Source: Paenibacillus phyllosphaerae
Lineage (GTDB): Bacteria; Bacillota; Bacilli; Paenibacillales; Paenibacillaceae
Direction of reading: 5' to 3'
Assembly (NCBI RefSeq): GCF_014192105.1
Contig: NZ_JACHXK010000008.1
Span: 124,001-188,000, forward strand
DNA length: 64,000 bases
Shown piece after piece: positions 17,623-26,805 of this stretch. The notes beneath the pieces were generated by a model. The model made no database searches. It was not told where the DNA came from and worked only from the letters and a program-made list of their open reading frames with translations. The first letter of the stretch is position 1. The number at the start of each line of letters is the position of its first letter. The position numbers and the translations under genes were made by a program.

Positions 17623-18540
17623 ATGAATGAAACGCTGCTGTGGAAAAGAATTTGGCGGCACAAGCTGCTTTACTTGTTCATGCTGCCGGGCATCGTCTGG
17701 TTTTTCTTATTCTCTTACGTCCCGCTATACGGCATTCAGGTGGCGTTCCGGGATTTCACGTTCTCGGGAGGGTTCACCGGGAGTCCGTGGGCAGGCATGA
17801 AATACTTCCAGCAATTCTTCGACTATTATCAATCCAGCGCATTGATCCGCAATACGATTATCATTAGCGCGCTCAAGCTTCTTATAGGCTTCGCGATGCC
17901 GATCTTGCTCGCTATATTGCTGAACGAAGTACGTCAGCTCAAGTTCAAGAAAACGGTGCAGACGCTGTCCTATCTGCCGTATTTCGTCTCCTGGGTAGTC
18001 GTCGTAACGCTCATGCAGCGCCTGCTCACGCCATACGGGGGACCTGTCAATGATCTGCTTACTTCAATCGGTCTATTGAAAGAGCCGATTCAGTTCTTGA
18101 ACAATACGACCTGGTTCTATCAGATTATTGTCGGCTCGGACATCTGGAAGAACATCGGCTGGAATTCGATCATCTACATGGCGGCAATGGCCGGAATCGA
18201 CCAGCAGTTGTATGAGGCGGCGAAGATCGATGGAGCGGGACGGTTCCGCCAAATTTGGCATGTGACGCTCCCCGGCATCCGCAATATTGCCGTCATTCTG
18301 TTCATTCTGGCAACCGGCAGCCTGATGAGCGCAGGCTATGAACAGCTGCTTCTTCTTAACGGGCCGGCCACCGCAGCGATCGGCAGCGTGCTCGACGTGC
18401 ATGTCATCGGCGCCGGGATCAGCCAAGGCCGACTCAGCTATGCCGCAGCGGTAGGTTTGTTCCAGAGCGTCATCGCGCTGGTGCTTATCCTGACGGTGAA
18501 CCGGATCGCCCGTAAAGTGAGCGATGTCTCGCTCTTCTAA
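17623..18540 (+). CDS. Sugar ABC transporter permease, LplB type
   Basis: A 305-residue permease close in layout to the one at 557: basic N-terminus (WKRIWRHK), six membrane segments, EAA loop YEAAKIDGAGRFRQIW and ending ARKVSDVSLF. AGAGGAGAAG precedes the ATG. It follows the GH38 gene by 99 bases with no terminator between, so it is most likely co-transcribed. With the next permease it would form the channel for an alpha-mannoside; that assignment rests on context alone. Confidence 0.93.
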   Translation: MNETLLWKRIWRHKLLYLFMLPGIVWFFLFSYVPLYGIQVAFRDFTFSGGFTGSPWAGMKYFQQFFDYYQSSALIRNTIIISALKLLIGFAMPILLAILLNEVRQLKFKKTVQTLSYLPYFVSWVVVVTLMQRLLTPYGGPVNDLLTSIGLLKEPIQFLNNTTWFYQIIVGSDIWKNIGWNSIIYMAAMAGIDQQLYEAAKIDGAGRFRQIWHVTLPGIRNIAVILFILATGSLMSAGYEQLLLLNGPATAAIGSVLDVHVIGAGISQGRLSYAAAVGLFQSVIALVLILTVNRIARKVSDVSLF

Positions 18541-18563
18541 TCGGCTAGAAAGGAGTGTTCGGC

Positions 18564-19460
18564 ATGAAGAAGTGGCGGTTCTCGCTGTTCAACGCGCTCA
18601 ACTATGCATTCTTGACGCTGTTCGGGCTTTCGATGATCTACCCGTTCATCTATATTCTCGTCTACTCGCTCAATGACGGCAAAGACTCGATGATGGGAGC
18701 GCTCTATTTTCTGCCCCGCAAATTTACGCTGGAGAATTACGCGCAAGTATTCGAGAATCACCTCATCTGGCAGGCGTACAAAATCACGATCCTGCGCACG
18801 CTGATCGGCGTCGTGCTGCACGTAACGCTCTGCACGATGATGGCTTACGCGCTGTCGAAGAAAACGCTGCCGGGCAGGACGTTTTTCACCTTCTACATCT
18901 TCCTGCCGACGATCTTCGGCGCTGGCTTCATCCCGTACTTCATCACGCTGCAGAAGCTTCATCTGATCAACAGCTTCTGGGTCTACGTGATCCCGCTGCT
19001 CTTCAACTTCATGCATATCGTCATCATCCGAACGTTCCTGCAGGGGATTCCGGAGGAACTCGAAGAGTCGGCGCGCATTGACGGATACGGCGATTTTCAG
19101 ATTTTTCTCCGTATCGTACTGCCGTTGTCCGGTCCGGTACTCGCGACCATCTCGCTCTTCATCGGCGTAACGCACTGGAATGATTGGTTCAGCGGCGCTT
19201 ACTATGTGTCGAACAAAGAGCTGCTCCCGGTTCAAACCTTGCTGCAGCAAATGCTAACCGAAATGGAAGCGTTGTCATCGTCGATGCAGCGAGCGGCTCA
19301 GCAGGGCGGCCAGACCGTCAACGTGAGCATGGCCGGCGCGACGCCGGAATCGCTGCGCATGGCGCTGCTCGTGATCACCGTGTTCCCGATCCTTTGTGTC
19401 TATCCGTTCCTTCAGCGGTATTTTGTGAAAGGCGTCATGCTTGGCTCGGTCAAAGGCTAG
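18564..19460 (+). CDS. Sugar ABC transporter permease, LplC type
   Basis: A 298-residue partner permease. The EAA loop reads EESARIDGYGDFQIF and the end YPFLQRYFVKGVMLGSVKG is standard for the group. ATG 18564 lies nine bases after AAAGGAG; a GTG at 18555 overlaps that ribosome binding site and is unlikely. It starts 23 bases after the preceding gene. Confidence 0.93.
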   Translation: MKKWRFSLFNALNYAFLTLFGLSMIYPFIYILVYSLNDGKDSMMGALYFLPRKFTLENYAQVFENHLIWQAYKITILRTLIGVVLHVTLCTMMAYALSKKTLPGRTFFTFYIFLPTIFGAGFIPYFITLQKLHLINSFWVYVIPLLFNFMHIVIIRTFLQGIPEELEESARIDGYGDFQIFLRIVLPLSGPVLATISLFIGVTHWNDWFSGAYYVSNKELLPVQTLLQQMLTEMEALSSSMQRAAQQGGQTVNVSMAGATPESLRMALLVITVFPILCVYPFLQRYFVKGVMLGSVKG

Positions 19461-19526
19461 AGGATAATCGCTCCGCTTATCCAGGAGCTTTATCATATCC
19501 ATTATCGCGTTCATGGAGGGGTTCGA

Positions 19527-21209
19527 ATGAAGAAGAAGCGCAGCACAATCGCTAATACGCTGCTGGTTGCGGCAATGATGGGCACGGCGTTGATGGGATG
19601 CAGCGACAATGGCGGCGGCAACGCTAACGGCGGGAATGTTCAGACCGGCAATAAGGAAGGCAATAGCGGTACGGGGACTGAGAAGGCCGTTACACTCAAA
19701 ATTCTTCACAACTGGAACGGATCAGGTACCGGCGACGTAGACGTGACGCCGATCGCCGAGGCCATTAAGGAGAAGACCGGCGTAACCGTACAGCTCGAAT
19801 ATACGAAGGGCAGCGAGACGGAGAAAGTGAACACGATCTTCGCCACGCAGGATTTGCCTGATATCTATACCGGACCGGCTTGGGGCGGAGAACTCGACGG
19901 CATCGTGAAGGCAGCCAAGGAAGATCAGCTCGTCGATCTGTCGGATAAACTCGCGAGCTATCCGAATCTGTCCAAGGCGATTGCCAAGGAGAACGTGCCG
20001 CCTGCGTTGTACGAGAAAGCGATCGGCGCTTTTGGCGATAAACAATATTTGCTGTATCAGAACCAGCCGGCGAGCGACAAGGATGCGATGGATTGGCTGT
20101 ATGGCTTCTACGTTCGCAAGGATATTGCGGAGAAGATCGGCGTTGATCCGCAATCGGTGAAGACGAAGGATGATTTGTATCAGTTCCTGAAGAAGATTAA
20201 GGACGCGAATCTCGAGGAGAACGGCATGCCGGTTATGCCGCTCGGCGGGTTCAGCAACGGCTGGGCGGTCGGGATCGGGAATACGATGTTCTATGGCAGC
20301 GATTATCAGGACAAAGGCGACGGTACGCTCGAGCATACGTTCTTCACGAAACCGTATGAAGAATATACGTTGTTCTACCGCAAGCTGATCGCCGAAGGCT
20401 TGCTTGATCCGGAGACGTTCACCCAGACGGACCCGATCGCCAAGGAGAAAATCAATCAGGGCCGCATCGCGGTGTTGGCCGCTCACTTCCCGGCGATCTA
20501 CGATGCGACCAAAGAATACGTGAAATCGCATCCGGGCAGCGATTTCGTCGCGGTGGGTCCGCTCGAGCGGGCAGGCGCCGAGCCGAATCGCCCGGTCGAT
20601 CTGGGCATTCAAGGCAACAACGTGACGGTTATTACGAAAGCGTGTAAGGACGTCGATGCCGCGCTCAAGCTGCTTGATTACTTGGCTTCCGATGAAGGCT
20701 TCAAGCTCGTGCATTACGGCGTGGAAGGCGTTCATTATGATATGGTAGACGGCAAGCCAGTCGCCAAGAAGGAGTTCTTCGACAAGTTTGCCGCCGACAC
20801 GACGGGCAAAGAGAAGAAGAACGTCGGCATCGGCATTGGCTTCGAATCGCTGACCGGCCAAGACCGCACGAATACGCTCGGCGGCGATATCTGGGCGGAT
20901 CAGGAACGTGTAGCTGCGATGGATCAAGCTCGGGCGATTCTTCGTCCGAACGGCATCTCGGTCATCTCTGCCTACAATGCCGGCGATGTTATCGCGAAGT
21001 CGCCGCAGTGGGAGACGCTCAAGCCTTCGATGGATCAGATCGGCGACGTCTGGAAGGAAGCCGTGTTCGCCAAGTCGGACGAGGCGGCGCTCAAGGTTAT
21101 TAACGCGCTGCGCGACCAGATGAACAGCACCGGTTATGCGGAAGCCATTGCGTACGTCAACGAGAACCTGAAGGGCAAAGAAGTCGTGAAACTGCAGATG
21201 GCGAACTAG
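19527..21209 (+). CDS. Sugar-binding lipoprotein of ABC importer
   Basis: A 560-residue LplA-type binding protein. The lipobox is LMGC with Cys25, after a KKKR n-region; a Gly/Asn-rich tether runs to about residue 50. The distal-end motif LLDYLASDEGFKLVHYGVEG matches the first binding protein at 2597. GGAGGGG precedes the ATG. It completes the second importer and is followed by a strong terminator at 21250-21277. No ATPase gene is present. Confidence 0.92.
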   Translation: MKKKRSTIANTLLVAAMMGTALMGCSDNGGGNANGGNVQTGNKEGNSGTGTEKAVTLKILHNWNGSGTGDVDVTPIAEAIKEKTGVTVQLEYTKGSETEKVNTIFATQDLPDIYTGPAWGGELDGIVKAAKEDQLVDLSDKLASYPNLSKAIAKENVPPALYEKAIGAFGDKQYLLYQNQPASDKDAMDWLYGFYVRKDIAEKIGVDPQSVKTKDDLYQFLKKIKDANLEENGMPVMPLGGFSNGWAVGIGNTMFYGSDYQDKGDGTLEHTFFTKPYEEYTLFYRKLIAEGLLDPETFTQTDPIAKEKINQGRIAVLAAHFPAIYDATKEYVKSHPGSDFVAVGPLERAGAEPNRPVDLGIQGNNVTVITKACKDVDAALKLLDYLASDEGFKLVHYGVEGVHYDMVDGKPVAKKEFFDKFAADTTGKEKKNVGIGIGFESLTGQDRTNTLGGDIWADQERVAAMDQARAILRPNGISVISAYNAGDVIAKSPQWETLKPSMDQIGDVWKEAVFAKSDEAALKVINALRDQMNSTGYAEAIAYVNENLKGKEVVKLQMAN

Positions 21210-21249
21210 CCGCGGTGAAGCGTTTGTAATCGAATAAACGAATTGTGCG

Positions 21250-21277
21250 AGCGGCTGCCCGAGGGGCGGCCGCTTTT
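21250..21277 (+). terminator. Terminator of second sugar importer operon
   Basis: AGCGGCTGCCC pairs with GGGCGGCCGCT (one G-T pair) with a three-base loop, followed by TTTT. Confidence 0.85.
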
Positions 21278-21383
21278 GGTTATGCGTGGACAAGGAGGGG
21301 GTCTTAATAAAAATGTGGTGAGATGGAGGCATGCAACTTATGGATAACAGAACCCGTCAGTAACACCAGGAGGCGAGCACCGA

Positions 21384-22235
21384 ATGATCAAAAAGTTAGT
21401 ATTGTTCAGGAGCCGAATATCCCTCATTTCGTACACGATGTTGCTCTTCATTCTCGTGTTACAAGGCTGCGGCGTTAAACCTGATCTCGTAACAGATCCT
21501 CTTACGGACTTCGAAGGGAATTCCCAACTTTCCAGCCAAGCTGCTGCCTCCGAGGATTCGCATGTTAGAGCATCCATCGTGTCTGGAGCGGACGTTCGGT
21601 GGGTACATATGTCTTGGCCGATTCCTATGGACAAGGTAAGCCAACCCTTGATTGGTTCGAGGGATGGCAACAAAATCAATGAACTGCTCGGTTGGGTTGA
21701 TCAAGCGAGGCGGATTGAACCAAGAGGGCTTACTTCCCCCTTGGATGGCCGCAGCATGGCGATCAACATCGACTACGCCAACGGCGAACGACTGCAGATC
21801 CGGCCGGCGTGGACGTGCACGAGCAGCCAAGATGAACAAGGCAATACGGAGACCTCTTGCAATTCGGTCGAAGATCGTATCTGGGTATCGAACTCGAAGG
21901 AAGGCGAGTATTTCGCCGAATCGGCAAGCTTGTATGATTTTATCCAACAAGATTATCTGGACTGGATGCCCAGCGTGGCACCTTATGAAGCTCCGGATCA
22001 ACTTAAAGCAGGGGACGAGTATCTAATCCGAGGACATGGGGCTCTTGCGGATTGGGCGACTGTCGAATTGATCGAGGATAACGATACCGTCTTGCTGCAA
22101 AAGATTCCCGTGAAAGATGGAGAATGGCAAGCAAAAGGTACCCTTCCCGATAACCTGCCGGAAGGAGATTATGAGTGGCAAATCGATACGGGGGAGACTA
22201 CCTACGGTGTTGCCGTTCATATCTCTCATAAGTAA
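21384..22235 (+). CDS. Lipoprotein of unknown function
   Basis: A 283-residue protein I do not recognise. Its signal peptide carries the lipobox LQGC with Cys29, so it is anchored outside the membrane. The mature part is soluble. A pair of cysteines in the TCTSSQD and TSCNS segments about 15 residues apart could form a disulfide. The last 80 residues look like a beta-rich domain (DEYLIRGHGALADWATVELI, GEWQAKGTLP). AGGAGGCGA lies upstream of the ATG. Base composition and codon use are slightly more AT-rich than in the sugar operons. It precedes a broken signal-peptidase-like gene, with no clear functional link. Confidence 0.75.
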   Translation: MIKKLVLFRSRISLISYTMLLFILVLQGCGVKPDLVTDPLTDFEGNSQLSSQAAASEDSHVRASIVSGADVRWVHMSWPIPMDKVSQPLIGSRDGNKINELLGWVDQARRIEPRGLTSPLDGRSMAINIDYANGERLQIRPAWTCTSSQDEQGNTETSCNSVEDRIWVSNSKEGEYFAESASLYDFIQQDYLDWMPSVAPYEAPDQLKAGDEYLIRGHGALADWATVELIEDNDTVLLQKIPVKDGEWQAKGTLPDNLPEGDYEWQIDTGETTYGVAVHISHK

Positions 22236-22299
22236 ATTCCCTTCCAGTATGTGGTATTATTAGTGCGAGTGAATGCTATGTATAGCTAGGAGTGAGGAG

Positions 22300-22762
22300 A
22301 TGCGGAATTATATCAAGCTTGTTGCTGTGAATCTCTTCGTAGTCTTCGCTTTAACTGGCTGTAACGAAACGATAGCCGATCATCTGACGGAAGAAAAGAT
22401 AAAACCCATCGTGAATCCAGAATCGACTTTAACACGTGTCAAAGTAAACACAGACGGGGTATGTTAGCCTACGGATACAGCCACCCCCATCCTTTTGCTG
22501 TGAACAACGAAGTGTTAGTGGACATGACCTATTATGCTAGCTATGAGATAGCTAGAGGAGATATCGTTGTTTTCAGAACAAAAGACCAGAAGGAGCAAGA
22601 AACGGATATCGCTCGAGTCGTGGGATCCTGTTACAATGCATGAAGAGGGAATACTATATTTTGGCCGATGTTCGATGGCGAGGATTTTACGATAGTCAAA
22701 CCGCTGGACCTTTCCGGAAACAAGCTATTATCGGGAAGATTGTTGGGTATGACAAGCAGTAA
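22300..22762 (+). pseudogene. Broken S26 signal-peptidase-like lipoprotein gene
   Basis: Three consecutive frames carry pieces of one protein. Piece 1 (22300-22467) is a lipoprotein start with lipobox LTGC. Piece 2 (to 22643) has YEIARGDIVVF and DIARVVG, the usual S26-type core. Piece 3 (22640-22762) has YYILADVRWRGFYDSQTAG and IIGKIVGY, the usual C-terminal end. The pieces are joined by two -1 shifts: one at a G-run near 22456-22459, one near 22638-22640. The stretch normally found between VVxLPGE and the C-terminal part is missing, so an internal deletion is likely too. Lipoprotein-anchored S26-like proteins exist in Bacillus. Sequencing error could explain a shift but not the deletion. Confidence 0.75.
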
Positions 22763-22799
22763 GCAATCGTTGACTCAAATCATATCAGGGAGGACCAGC

Positions 22800-23225
22800 A
22801 TGGCGCCAAAACATATCGTTTCTGCAGCGGCAATTGTAGTCAATGACCATAACGAAATCTTACTGATTAGAGGACCCAAACGAGGGTGGGAGATGCCTGG
22901 CGGGCAGGTCGAAGAGGGAGAATCGCTGAAAGATGCGGCGATCAGGGAGACGAAGGAAGAGAGCGGCATCGATATCGAAGTGACGAAGTTTTGCGGCGTT
23001 TTTCAAAATGTAGGCGCTGGTATCTGTAATACGTTATTTCTCGGCAGACCCGTGGGTGGAGAGTTAACGACGACCAACGAGTCTTTAGAAGTAGGATATT
23101 TTCCAATCGAGACCGCATTAGAGATGGTCAGTTGGGGGAATTTCAGAGAACGAATCGAGCTCTGCCTGAATGAAGAGGCGCATCCTATTTATGTGGAGTT
23201 TTCCATTCCGCTGAAGGAGTGCTGA
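22800..23225 (+). CDS. NUDIX hydrolase
   Basis: A 141-residue cytoplasmic pyrophosphohydrolase. The complete NUDIX box is present at about residues 38-60: GGQVEEGESLKDAAIRET followed by KEESGI, with the Glu residues that bind magnesium. ATG 22800 has GGGAGG upstream; the open frame continues upstream only because it overlaps the pseudogene. The substrate within the nucleoside-diphosphate class is unknown. It ends at a bidirectional terminator. Confidence 0.9.
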   Translation: MAPKHIVSAAAIVVNDHNEILLIRGPKRGWEMPGGQVEEGESLKDAAIRETKEESGIDIEVTKFCGVFQNVGAGICNTLFLGRPVGGELTTTNESLEVGYFPIETALEMVSWGNFRERIELCLNEEAHPIYVEFSIPLKEC

Positions 23226-23250
23226 ATAAAATTCCATACGCTTTTATGCA

Positions 23251-23289
23251 AAAAACAACCTTGGCCGCAAGTAAGCCAAGGTTATTTTT
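23251..23289. terminator. Bidirectional terminator
   Basis: AACCTTGGC and GCCAAGGTT form a nine-base stem, with six A before and ATTTTTGG after, between the convergent NUDIX and saccharopine-dehydrogenase-like genes. Confidence 0.85.
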
Positions 23290-23354
23290 GGTTTTCGAGG
23301 CCGTATATACATAGCTTGTGCTTGTCCAAGACGTTTATCCTCCATCTGCATTCG

Positions 23355-24635
23355 TCAGCTGCCGGCATCCGTTTGCCGTGACGTCAGCCTGTCCAGCAGC
23401 AAGCCGTCCGATGCGGCATTCTCGCCTGTAATGAAGGTTGTCATGTAGGTCGACAGATATTCGCCATATCGGCTGTCCGTTTGCAACAGCAGCTCGTCTA
23501 CCCAATATACGCCATCGGGTATATCGTCTAGCAGCAGCGTCGCAAGCGCGCCATAGAGACCGCAGGCCACTTGCAGATAGGTCGCATTCACGGCAAAGAC
23601 CGGGTAGATGTCGGAGCTGCGCATGACGTTGTACATATAGCGTTCATGGTCCGGGTATACGAGCAGCACGCCGACCAGATCTTCTCCGTCCAATTCGGCT
23701 TCCTTAGGGTTCAGCACATGCAGATCCCAATCCCAAAGCTCGTCCGTCCGGTCCAGATTCGCCCGAATGAGCGCCGTCATTTCCTCGCTTACCCGATAGA
23801 TGAATCCCATCTCCATGTCGAACGTTTGCGCGAGCGACAGAATCTCCTCATGCGGCATCAAGCAGCCGTAGAATTGCTTGTCTCCCAACGTAACCTTGAA
23901 TTCCTGCTCATAGACGTCGCGGTACATCATATGCGGGATATGCTTGGTGACGTACATCGGATAGTTGTCGATCGCTTCATCCAAGAAACATTCCGGTGAC
24001 CAGGTCGAATAGATCGTATTCGGCTGAGCAAGTGTTCTATCTTTGAAAAAAGTCGTGTCCTGTTCGACGATGTAGCATCCGATCGGCTTCTCGCCGGGAT
24101 GTTGATGCATAAGCGTAAGCGCCATCCACTGGACGACGCCGGGATTCATGCCCGACCCGATGATCGCTTTCATGCGGGGAAAACGGCTGCGATGCTCTTG
24201 GAAAATACGGAAACGCTCGAGCAGCGTATAGCCTTCAAGCTTCTCATTATTGTCGACCATTACATTCTCAAGCGCGGTATTGACATACGCTACGCCCATT
24301 TCATGGCAGCAATCCAGCATATCGACCGTGTCTGCCCAGGAGACGTCGATGACATGAGTCGTTCCCGTCTCGGCCAAATGTTGACGGAAGCGGTCGAGGT
24401 CATCCAGATCGAATTGATGCAACACGAAGGCGTTCGGCCGAAACGAGTCAAGGATTTGATCGTAATACGCCCGGTTTTTCTGCTCGCGGTCGATCAAATG
24501 CAACGTACAGCTGTTGATAGGCATATGAATCGGATCGCCGGCATATTGATGCGAGTGGTTTAGTATCGCGAGAATAGCTTTGGCAACGCCGCCGCCGCTT
24601 CCGAGCAGCGTGATAATGATGTCGTTCTTCTTCAT
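23355..24635 (-). CDS. Saccharopine dehydrogenase / homospermidine synthase-like protein
   Basis: A 426-residue protein with an N-terminal Rossmann fold (IITLLGSGGGVAKAIL, residues about 6-21) and a C-terminal catalytic region. The features YSTWSPECFLDEAI and SGMNPGVVQWMAL resemble homospermidine synthases, which join putrescine units using NAD. ATG 24635 follows GAGGGGGTGAG; the longer frame to 24731 has no ribosome binding site and overlaps a palindrome. It appears to be a single-gene unit. The family assignment is good; the exact reaction, a polyamine or a lysine-type intermediate, is not settled. Confidence 0.78.
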   Translation of the reverse strand: MKKNDIIITLLGSGGGVAKAILAILNHSHQYAGDPIHMPINSCTLHLIDREQKNRAYYDQILDSFRPNAFVLHQFDLDDLDRFRQHLAETGTTHVIDVSWADTVDMLDCCHEMGVAYVNTALENVMVDNNEKLEGYTLLERFRIFQEHRSRFPRMKAIIGSGMNPGVVQWMALTLMHQHPGEKPIGCYIVEQDTTFFKDRTLAQPNTIYSTWSPECFLDEAIDNYPMYVTKHIPHMMYRDVYEQEFKVTLGDKQFYGCLMPHEEILSLAQTFDMEMGFIYRVSEEMTALIRANLDRTDELWDWDLHVLNPKEAELDGEDLVGVLLVYPDHERYMYNVMRSSDIYPVFAVNATYLQVACGLYGALATLLLDDIPDGVYWVDELLLQTDSRYGEYLSTYMTTFITGENAASDGLLLDRLTSRQTDAGS

Positions 24636-24649
24636 TCTTCTCACCCCCT

Positions 24650-24670
24650 CTATGAATAATGTATTCATAG
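24650..24670. promoter_or_regulatory. Perfect 9-base inverted repeat before the dehydrogenase-like gene
   Basis: CTATGAATA and TATTCATAG are separated by three bases, directly upstream of the ribosome binding site of the gene starting at 24635. It could be a repressor operator or a hairpin in the message leader. Confidence 0.55.
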
Positions 24671-24852
24671 AATCGGAAGCGGACCGCGCACCTGCACGAG
24701 GGGGAAAGCCTATTTCACGACGCATTCGCATTGTCGCTTAATTACATGCCGATTCCGGTTCATATGGCGCTTAGTTGAATTGTTTGAAACCGCTTACGTA
24801 CCTACAATGAAGATGAGTAGTCCCGCAATACATAATGGGAGGGGCACATACG

Positions 24853-25848
24853 ATGAGCAAAATTCGCGTGGGCATGATCGGCACCGGCGGCATGGCCGGA
24901 TGGCATGCCAAACAGCTGTTGGAATTGCCGGAGGTACAGATCACGGCGCTGACGGATACCAACGAACGCAACCGGCAAGCTTTCGCCGAGAAGTTCGATT
25001 TGCAGGAAGCAAGCCTGTTCGCTGACTATGAGGCGATGCTGGATCAAGCCGAGCTCGATGCAGTCGTAATCTGTTCGCCGCATACGCTCCACTTTCAGCA
25101 AGCATACGATGTGCTGACTAAAGGGCTGCATGTGCTCATCGAGAAGCCGATGACCTGCTCTTCAGCGGAAGCCGAGCTGCTGATCCATACCGCGAAGCAG
25201 GCGGGCAAGGTGATGCAGGTTTCGTATCAGCGGCATTTTCAACCCGAGTTCCTCTACATTAAGGAGGCTATCGCAAGCGGTTCGATCGGCAAACTGACTT
25301 CGATTACGGCCTCGCTCTATCAAGAATGGCAGCAAGGCACGACGGGTTCGTGGCGGCAGGAACCGGCTTTATCGGGTGGCGGATTCCTGATGGACTCCGG
25401 CAGCCATATCATCGACGTCTTGCTGTGGACCACGGGACTTACGCCGGTCGATGTGAAGCCCCAGCTTCATAGACACGGCACGCCCGTGGAGATCGATACG
25501 TTCACGTCCATCAGGTTCGCGGAAGGTGCGTTGGCGGGACTGAATCTGGTCGGGTATGCCCCTTGCTGGCATGAAACCTTCGTGTTCTGCGGCGAAGAGG
25601 GCGGTATATTCTACGAGAACGGCAAAGTCACGCTGCGACGCTACCGTGAGGAAGCGGTCATTCCCGAACTGCCGGAGCCGGTTACGAATCAAGACAAGAG
25701 TTTCATCGACGCGATCCTTGGCCGGCATGACGTGCTCGTACCGGGCGAATTCGCCTTAAAGGTCGTTAAATGTTCCGAAATGATCTATCAAGCCGCCGGA
25801 TATGTGCCGGATGCGCCAATTCAATCGGAAGGGGAAACAACTTCATGA
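24853..25848 (+). CDS. Gfo/Idh/MocA family oxidoreductase
   Basis: A 331-residue NAD(P)-dependent sugar or inositol dehydrogenase type. The N-terminal dinucleotide fold starts RVGMIGTGGMAGWHAK, and the conserved EKP motif (VLIEKPMTCSS) is near residue 95. The C-terminal sheet domain includes GGFLMDSGSHIIDVLLW. ATG 24853 lies behind GGGAGGGG. Its stop overlaps the next start by four bases (ATGA), so it is translationally coupled to the TIM-barrel isomerase-like gene. Such pairs often oxidise and epimerise sugars; the substrate is not evident. Confidence 0.92.
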   Translation: MSKIRVGMIGTGGMAGWHAKQLLELPEVQITALTDTNERNRQAFAEKFDLQEASLFADYEAMLDQAELDAVVICSPHTLHFQQAYDVLTKGLHVLIEKPMTCSSAEAELLIHTAKQAGKVMQVSYQRHFQPEFLYIKEAIASGSIGKLTSITASLYQEWQQGTTGSWRQEPALSGGGFLMDSGSHIIDVLLWTTGLTPVDVKPQLHRHGTPVEIDTFTSIRFAEGALAGLNLVGYAPCWHETFVFCGEEGGIFYENGKVTLRRYREEAVIPELPEPVTNQDKSFIDAILGRHDVLVPGEFALKVVKCSEMIYQAAGYVPDAPIQSEGETTS

Positions 25849-26714
25849 GATATCCGATCGGAATGAGAATACCGCCGCGAATCGGGGAGCAGGGCATCCA
25901 TTACACCGTTCAATGGGCGGCGGAAGCCGGACTTGATCTACTGGACGTTCCGCAGTTGACTCCCGAGATCAAGCAAGCCTGCGACGCGCGCGGGATCGGA
26001 ATTGGTTCGGTCGACGCGCAGCATACCTCCCGTCTATTGAGCCGTAATCCGGAAGTGAGGAGCGAAGCCGTCGAATCGTTCAAGCTGCAGATCGACCAGA
26101 TCGCCGAACTGGGCGGACGCGTGATGTTCCTGTGCCTAGTCCCGGAAGATCATACGCTCCCAAGGCGCGAAGGCTTCGCGATCTGGAAGGAAACCTTCCC
26201 GGAGATCGTTCGCCATGCGGAGCAGCAAGGCGTATATATGGCAATCGAAGGCTGGCCTGGACCGGCGCCTCATTATTCGACGTTAGGCTGTACGCCGGAG
26301 ATGTGGAGAGCGATGTTCGAGGCGATTCCGTCGAAGCATTTTGGCCTGAACTATGATCCTTCCCATCTCGTTCGGCTTGGAATCGATTATCTGCGCGCGC
26401 TGACCGAGTTCGGGGACCGAATCGTACACTGCCACGGCAAGGATACGGAGATTCTGCATGACGAGCTCTACGAATGCGGCATTCTTCCGTCGACATTCGA
26501 GTCCAAGTATGCCTTCTCGGAAGGTTCGTGGCGATATACGATTCCTGGACATGGCGACGTGGAATGGAACAAAGTTGCCGTACGGCTCGAGCAGATCGGC
26601 TATCAAGGCGCAATCTCCATCGAGCTCGAGGACCATCGGTATTGGGGATCGATCGAAGCGGAGCAGCAAGGAATCGTGAAAGCAGCAAGTCATCTTGCGC
26701 AATATTTCAGATAG
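25845..26714 (+). CDS. Sugar phosphate isomerase/epimerase (TIM barrel)
   Basis: A 289-residue AP-endonuclease-2/xylose-isomerase-like TIM barrel. Likely metal ligands are Glu in MAIEGWPG, Asp/His in GLNYDPSHL, His in IVHCHGKD and Glu in ISIELED. It starts inside the stop of the upstream dehydrogenase gene with GGAAGGGG as ribosome binding site, and ends before a terminator at 26743-26769. The two form a compact operon, probably converting a carbohydrate or cyclitol. Confidence 0.9.
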   Translation: MRYPIGMRIPPRIGEQGIHYTVQWAAEAGLDLLDVPQLTPEIKQACDARGIGIGSVDAQHTSRLLSRNPEVRSEAVESFKLQIDQIAELGGRVMFLCLVPEDHTLPRREGFAIWKETFPEIVRHAEQQGVYMAIEGWPGPAPHYSTLGCTPEMWRAMFEAIPSKHFGLNYDPSHLVRLGIDYLRALTEFGDRIVHCHGKDTEILHDELYECGILPSTFESKYAFSEGSWRYTIPGHGDVEWNKVAVRLEQIGYQGAISIELEDHRYWGSIEAEQQGIVKAASHLAQYFR

Positions 26715-26742
26715 TATTGTCCGACGATAAGGATGATCGACG

Positions 26743-26769
26743 AAGCCGCGTCATTTACGCGGCTTTTTC
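26743..26769 (+). terminator. Terminator of the oxidoreductase-isomerase operon
   Basis: AGCCGCGT pairs perfectly with ACGCGGCT around a five-base loop, followed by TTTTTCT. Confidence 0.85.
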
Positions 26770-26805
26770 TATTGGCAGCAATCCCGTTATAATAGGAGGT
26801 AGTGT

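Noticed and set aside
19722-21332. 536-residue open frame on the minus strand
   Set aside because: Antisense to the sugar-binding lipoprotein gene, with shadow-like composition and no start signals.
22461-22643. Separate 60-residue gene
   Set aside because: Its content continues the frames on either side and matches the middle of one S26-like protein, so it is part of a pseudogene.
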